Positions 61,594-64,000 of a DNA stretch of 64,000 nt are shown here, one piece after another. The stretch lies in NCBI GenBank assembly GCA_015056885.1, contig SVFL01000012.1, forward strand, positions 1-64,000. Direction: 5' to 3'. The position numbers and the translations under genes were made by a program. Source of the DNA: Lachnospiraceae bacterium (lineage in GTDB: Bacteria; Bacillota; Clostridia; Lachnospirales; Lachnospiraceae). Position 1 is the stretch's first letter, and each line of letters opens with the position of its first letter. The notes below the pieces were generated by a model. It was not told where the DNA came from. It searched no databases and saw only the letters and a list, made by a program, of their open reading frames with translations.

Positions 61594-63126
61594 ATGAGTA
61601 AAAAACCTGTAGTTTTGATGATTTTGGACGGATATGGTCTGAATGACAAGGCGGAAGCGAATGCTGTAGCACAGGGTAAGACCCCTGTGATGGATGAGCT
61701 TATGAATACCTGCCCCTTTGTAAGAGGTAATGCCAGCGGAATGGCAGTAGGACTTCCTGAGGGACAGATGGGTAATTCAGAGGTAGGACATTTGAATATG
61801 GGTGCAGGACGTATCGTATATCAGGAGCTTACCCGTATTACCAAGGAGATTCAGGATGGTACTTTCTTTGAGAATCCTGCACTTTTAAAGGCTGTGGAGA
61901 ACTGCAAGAAGAACGGCAGTGCTTTGCATATGATGGGACTTTTGTCTGACGGTGGTGTACATAGCCATAATACACACCTTTACGGATTGCTTGAACTGGC
62001 TAAGAGAAACGGTCTGGAGAAGGTGTATGTTCACTGCTTCTTGGACGGTCGTGACACTCCCCCTGCAAGCGGTAAGGAGTTTGCGGAGGCTCTTAGAGAC
62101 AAGATGGAAGAGATTGGCGTAGGTCAGATTGCATCTGTAATGGGTCGTTACTACGCAATGGATAGAGACAATAACTGGGATAGAGTAAGGCTTGCTTATG
62201 ATGCAATGACCAAGGGCGAGGGTCTTACTGCAAAGTGTGGTGTTTGCGGTATTCAGGCTTCTTATGATAAGGACGAGACTGATGAATTTGTAAAGCCTAC
62301 TGTATGTGAGGATACAGCTCGCATTCAGGACGGCGATTCTGTAATTTTCTTTAACTTCCGTCCTGACAGAGCAAGAGAGATTACCAGAGCATTCTGTGAT
62401 GATGAGTTTGCAGGATTTGACAGAGGTGCAAGAAAGGATATTACTTTCGTATGCTTCTCCGATTATGATCCTACCATCCCCAACAAGGATGTGGCATTCC
62501 ATAAGGTTGCAGTTACCAATACTTTTGGTGAGTGGTTGGCAGCTAACAATCTGAAGCAGGCACGTATTGCTGAGACAGAAAAGTATGCACATGTAACCTT
62601 CTTCTTCAACGGTGGTGTTGAGGAGCCTAATGAGGGTGAGGACAGAGTGCTTGTAAATTCTCCCAAGGATGTTGCTACTTATGATTTGAAGCCTCAGATG
62701 AGTGCTTATGAGGTGTGCGACAAGCTTACCGATGCAATTCGTTCCGACAAGTATGATGTTATCATCATCAACTTTGCAAATCCTGACATGGTAGGTCATA
62801 CCGGTGTTATGGATGCAGCTGTGAAGGCTGTAGAGGCCGTTGATGAGTGCGTAGGTAAGGCTGTAGAGGCTATCAAAGAAGTAGATGGTGTAATGTTCAT
62901 CTGCGCTGACCATGGTAATGCAGAGATGCTGGTGGACTATGAGACAGGCGAGCCCTTCACTGCACATACCACCAATCAGGTTCCTTTTATTCTGGTTAAC
63001 TATGACGAGAATTATACCTTGAAAGAGGATGGTTGCCTGGCTGACATCGTTCCTACCATGATTGAGATTATGGGTATGGAGCAGCCTGTAGAGATGACCG
63101 GTAAGTCCTTGCTGGTGCGTAAGTAA
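61594..63126 (+). CDS. gpmI: 2,3-bisphosphoglycerate-independent phosphoglycerate mutase
   Basis: A Mn2+-dependent glycolytic enzyme of 510 residues that interconverts 3- and 2-phosphoglycerate. Motifs are VLMILDGYGLND (metal-binding aspartate), the phosphorylated serine in QMGNSEVGHLNMGAGR near residue 62, HCFLDGRDTPP, and the C-terminal metal site ICADHGNAEMLVDY and HTTNQVPFIL. The length is standard. GGAGGG precedes ATG 61594; the frame from 61483 overlaps repeat E and is not coding. Codon bias is strong. Confidence 0.97.
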   Translation: MSKKPVVLMILDGYGLNDKAEANAVAQGKTPVMDELMNTCPFVRGNASGMAVGLPEGQMGNSEVGHLNMGAGRIVYQELTRITKEIQDGTFFENPALLKAVENCKKNGSALHMMGLLSDGGVHSHNTHLYGLLELAKRNGLEKVYVHCFLDGRDTPPASGKEFAEALRDKMEEIGVGQIASVMGRYYAMDRDNNWDRVRLAYDAMTKGEGLTAKCGVCGIQASYDKDETDEFVKPTVCEDTARIQDGDSVIFFNFRPDRAREITRAFCDDEFAGFDRGARKDITFVCFSDYDPTIPNKDVAFHKVAVTNTFGEWLAANNLKQARIAETEKYAHVTFFFNGGVEEPNEGEDRVLVNSPKDVATYDLKPQMSAYEVCDKLTDAIRSDKYDVIIINFANPDMVGHTGVMDAAVKAVEAVDECVGKAVEAIKEVDGVMFICADHGNAEMLVDYETGEPFTAHTTNQVPFILVNYDENYTLKEDGCLADIVPTMIEIMGMEQPVEMTGKSLLVRK

Positions 63127-63168
63127 GTCATATTTTGCAGAATAAACTATAAATTAGAAAAATAATTA

Positions 63169-63197
63169 TTGATATTTTGCCCAAGATATGGTATTAT
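63169..63197 (+). promoter_or_regulatory. Promoter of secG
   Basis: TTGATA (63169-63174) and TATTAT (63192-63197) are 17 bases apart, with transcription expected near 63204, about 20 bases before the secG ATG. Confidence 0.6.
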
Positions 63198-63226
63198 AAA
63201 ATCTGCTTGACATTAGGAGGTGTGAA

Positions 63227-63466
63227 ATGGGAGCATTAAAGATTGTATTAAGTGTATTGTTTATTATAGTGTGTGTTGCACTTATTGTGTTAGTTTTGAT
63301 GCAGGAAGGTAAGTCTGCAGGACTTGGCACCATCGGTGGCGCAGCAGAGACCTACTGGGGCAAGAATAAGAGCCGTTCCATGGAAGGTCTTCTTGTGAAG
63401 CTGACCAAGGTTGCGGGAGTTGCATTTATTCTGCTTACAATTTTGCTGAATTTGAATGTATATTAA
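63227..63466 (+). CDS. secG: Preprotein translocase subunit SecG
   Basis: A protein of 79 residues with two membrane helices (VLSVLFIIVCVALIVLVLM and VAGVAFILLTILLNLNVY) joined by the conserved loop QEGKSAGLGTIGGAAETYWGKNKSRS. It is the accessory subunit of the SecYEG channel. TAGGAGG precedes the ATG. The order secG-rnr is common in Firmicutes. Confidence 0.95.
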   Translation: MGALKIVLSVLFIIVCVALIVLVLMQEGKSAGLGTIGGAAETYWGKNKSRSMEGLLVKLTKVAGVAFILLTILLNLNVY

Positions 63467-63480
63467 GAACACGTAAGACA

Positions 63481-63510
63481 AACACTCTTTGTATAAAGAG
63501 TGTTTTCTTT
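63481..63510 (+). terminator. Intrinsic terminator between secG and rnr
   Basis: AACACTCTTT (63481-63490) pairs with AAAGAGTGTT (63495-63504) around a GTAT loop, followed by TTCTTT. The rnr start is only 20 bases away and shows no separate promoter, so read-through probably supplies rnr. Confidence 0.82.
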
Positions 63511-63529
63511 CGTTATGGAGAGATTTTGA

Positions 63530-64000
63530 ATGGATATTAAGGCCGCACAAGAGGCGAAGAGAGAAGAGCGTAAAAACAAAATATGTGAATTGGTGGAGTC
63601 TGATTTCTATACTCCTATGAAGGAGAAGGAGCTTGCCATGTTTATGCAGGTGGACAAGACTGACCGTGAAGAGCTTAGCACAATTCTTTCCGAACTTCTG
63701 GCGGATGGTAAGCTGATGCTGACACCCAAGGGGAAGCTTATTAAGGGAGACGGTAGTATCCTGAAGGGTACTTTTATCAGTAATGCCAAGGGATTCGGTT
63801 TTGTGGAAGTGGAAGGTCGTGAGGAGGATTTGTATATCCCCGAGGACAAAACGGGCGGAGCTTTTCACAAGGATATTGTGCAGGTTGCTCTTTTGAAACC
63901 TACCAAGGGCAGACGTCAGGAGGCCCGGGTGCTGAAGGTCTTGGAGCGCGGTATCACTACTTTGGTGGGTACTTACGAGCGAGGCAGAGAGCATTATGGC
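63530..64000 (+). CDS. rnr: Ribonuclease R, N-terminal part (runs off the window)
   Basis: 157 residues are visible. They contain the N-terminal helix-turn-helix region (FYTPMKEKELAMFMQVDKTDREELSTILSELLADGKL) and the first cold-shock-type domain (GTFISNAKGFGFVEVEGREEDLYIPEDKTGGAFHKDIVQV), as in RNase R. The RNB catalytic domain lies beyond the window. RNase R is a 3'-5' exoribonuclease that degrades structured RNA. GGAGAG lies before the ATG. Confidence 0.92.
   Translation, partial: MDIKAAQEAKREERKNKICELVESDFYTPMKEKELAMFMQVDKTDREELSTILSELLADGKLMLTPKGKLIKGDGSILKGTFISNAKGFGFVEVEGREEDLYIPEDKTGGAFHKDIVQVALLKPTKGRRQEARVLKVLERGITTLVGTYERGREHYG

Noticed and set aside
61885..62967. 360-residue ORF on the - strand inside gpmI
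   Set aside because: Shadow of gpmI; no ribosome-binding site and no recognisable motif.

Overview
The window looks like a chromosomal stretch from an anaerobic Gram-positive clostridium, most likely a Lachnospiraceae-type member of the Bacillota. The pointers are a phenylalanine T-box leader, a Firmicutes-type 6S RNA, consensus sigma-A promoters, SpoIID and Spo0A-like sporulation proteins, a 2-hydroxyacyl-CoA dehydratase activase homologue and a sodium-pumping decarboxylase cluster. Almost every gene is on the + strand. The exceptions are a small Spo0A-like gene (19027-19428) and a giant activase-like gene (20657-24895). There is no rRNA, tRNA, prophage, recognisable insertion sequence or CRISPR array.

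Layout. 1-4272: the tail of an unrecognised gene, two paralogous small membrane proteins, 6S RNA, a SpoIID/LytB protein and a YihY/BrkB membrane protein. 4269-11888: T-box, pheS, structured repeat A, pheT, an M18 aminopeptidase, queA and an ankyrin membrane protein. 11959-18967: a CobU-like kinase, PilT, a tandem heptad coiled-coil protein, RNase H, an rRNA pseudouridine synthase, ligA and metA. 19027-27251: a receiver-less Spo0A-like protein opposite an XRE/S24-like regulator, the giant activase, a rhomboid-like membrane protein and a sigma-like protein without region 4. 27293-42713: an M16C protease, a DUF4349 lipoprotein, era-yqzL-recO, a lipoprotein, glyS, a J-like/TPR protein paired with an HscC-like Hsp70, and alaS. 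42732-53766: repeat B, two polytopic GT-C-like membrane proteins, three D,D-carboxypeptidases, rpsU (S21), a CmpB-like membrane protein, a phosphoesterase and scpAB. 53916-59490: a biotin-dependent Na+ decarboxylase/transcarboxylase operon carrying two different carboxyltransferases. 59551-61502: a tetR-flavoprotein pair between inverted copies of a second structured repeat (D and E). 61594-64000: gpmI, secG and the start of rnr.

The most unusual content is two families of long, structured, non-coding repeats. Family I has copies A (5758-5924), B (42732-42972) and C (57854-58033). Family II has copies D (59551-59759) and E (61271-61502, inverted). In each family a short core is conserved in sequence and in folding, with paired substitutions inside stems. 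It is enclosed by long outer arms that are complementary within a copy but mostly different between copies. Family I copies sit between genes expected to be co-transcribed (pheS/pheT; beta subunit/alpha subunit of the decarboxylase) and carry no terminal U-tract. Family II copies bracket the tetR-flavoprotein pair. I do not recognise either family.

Coordinates, motifs, hairpins and promoters were read directly from the sequence. Family names come from recognised motifs without database searches, and functions of uncharacterised proteins are inference.
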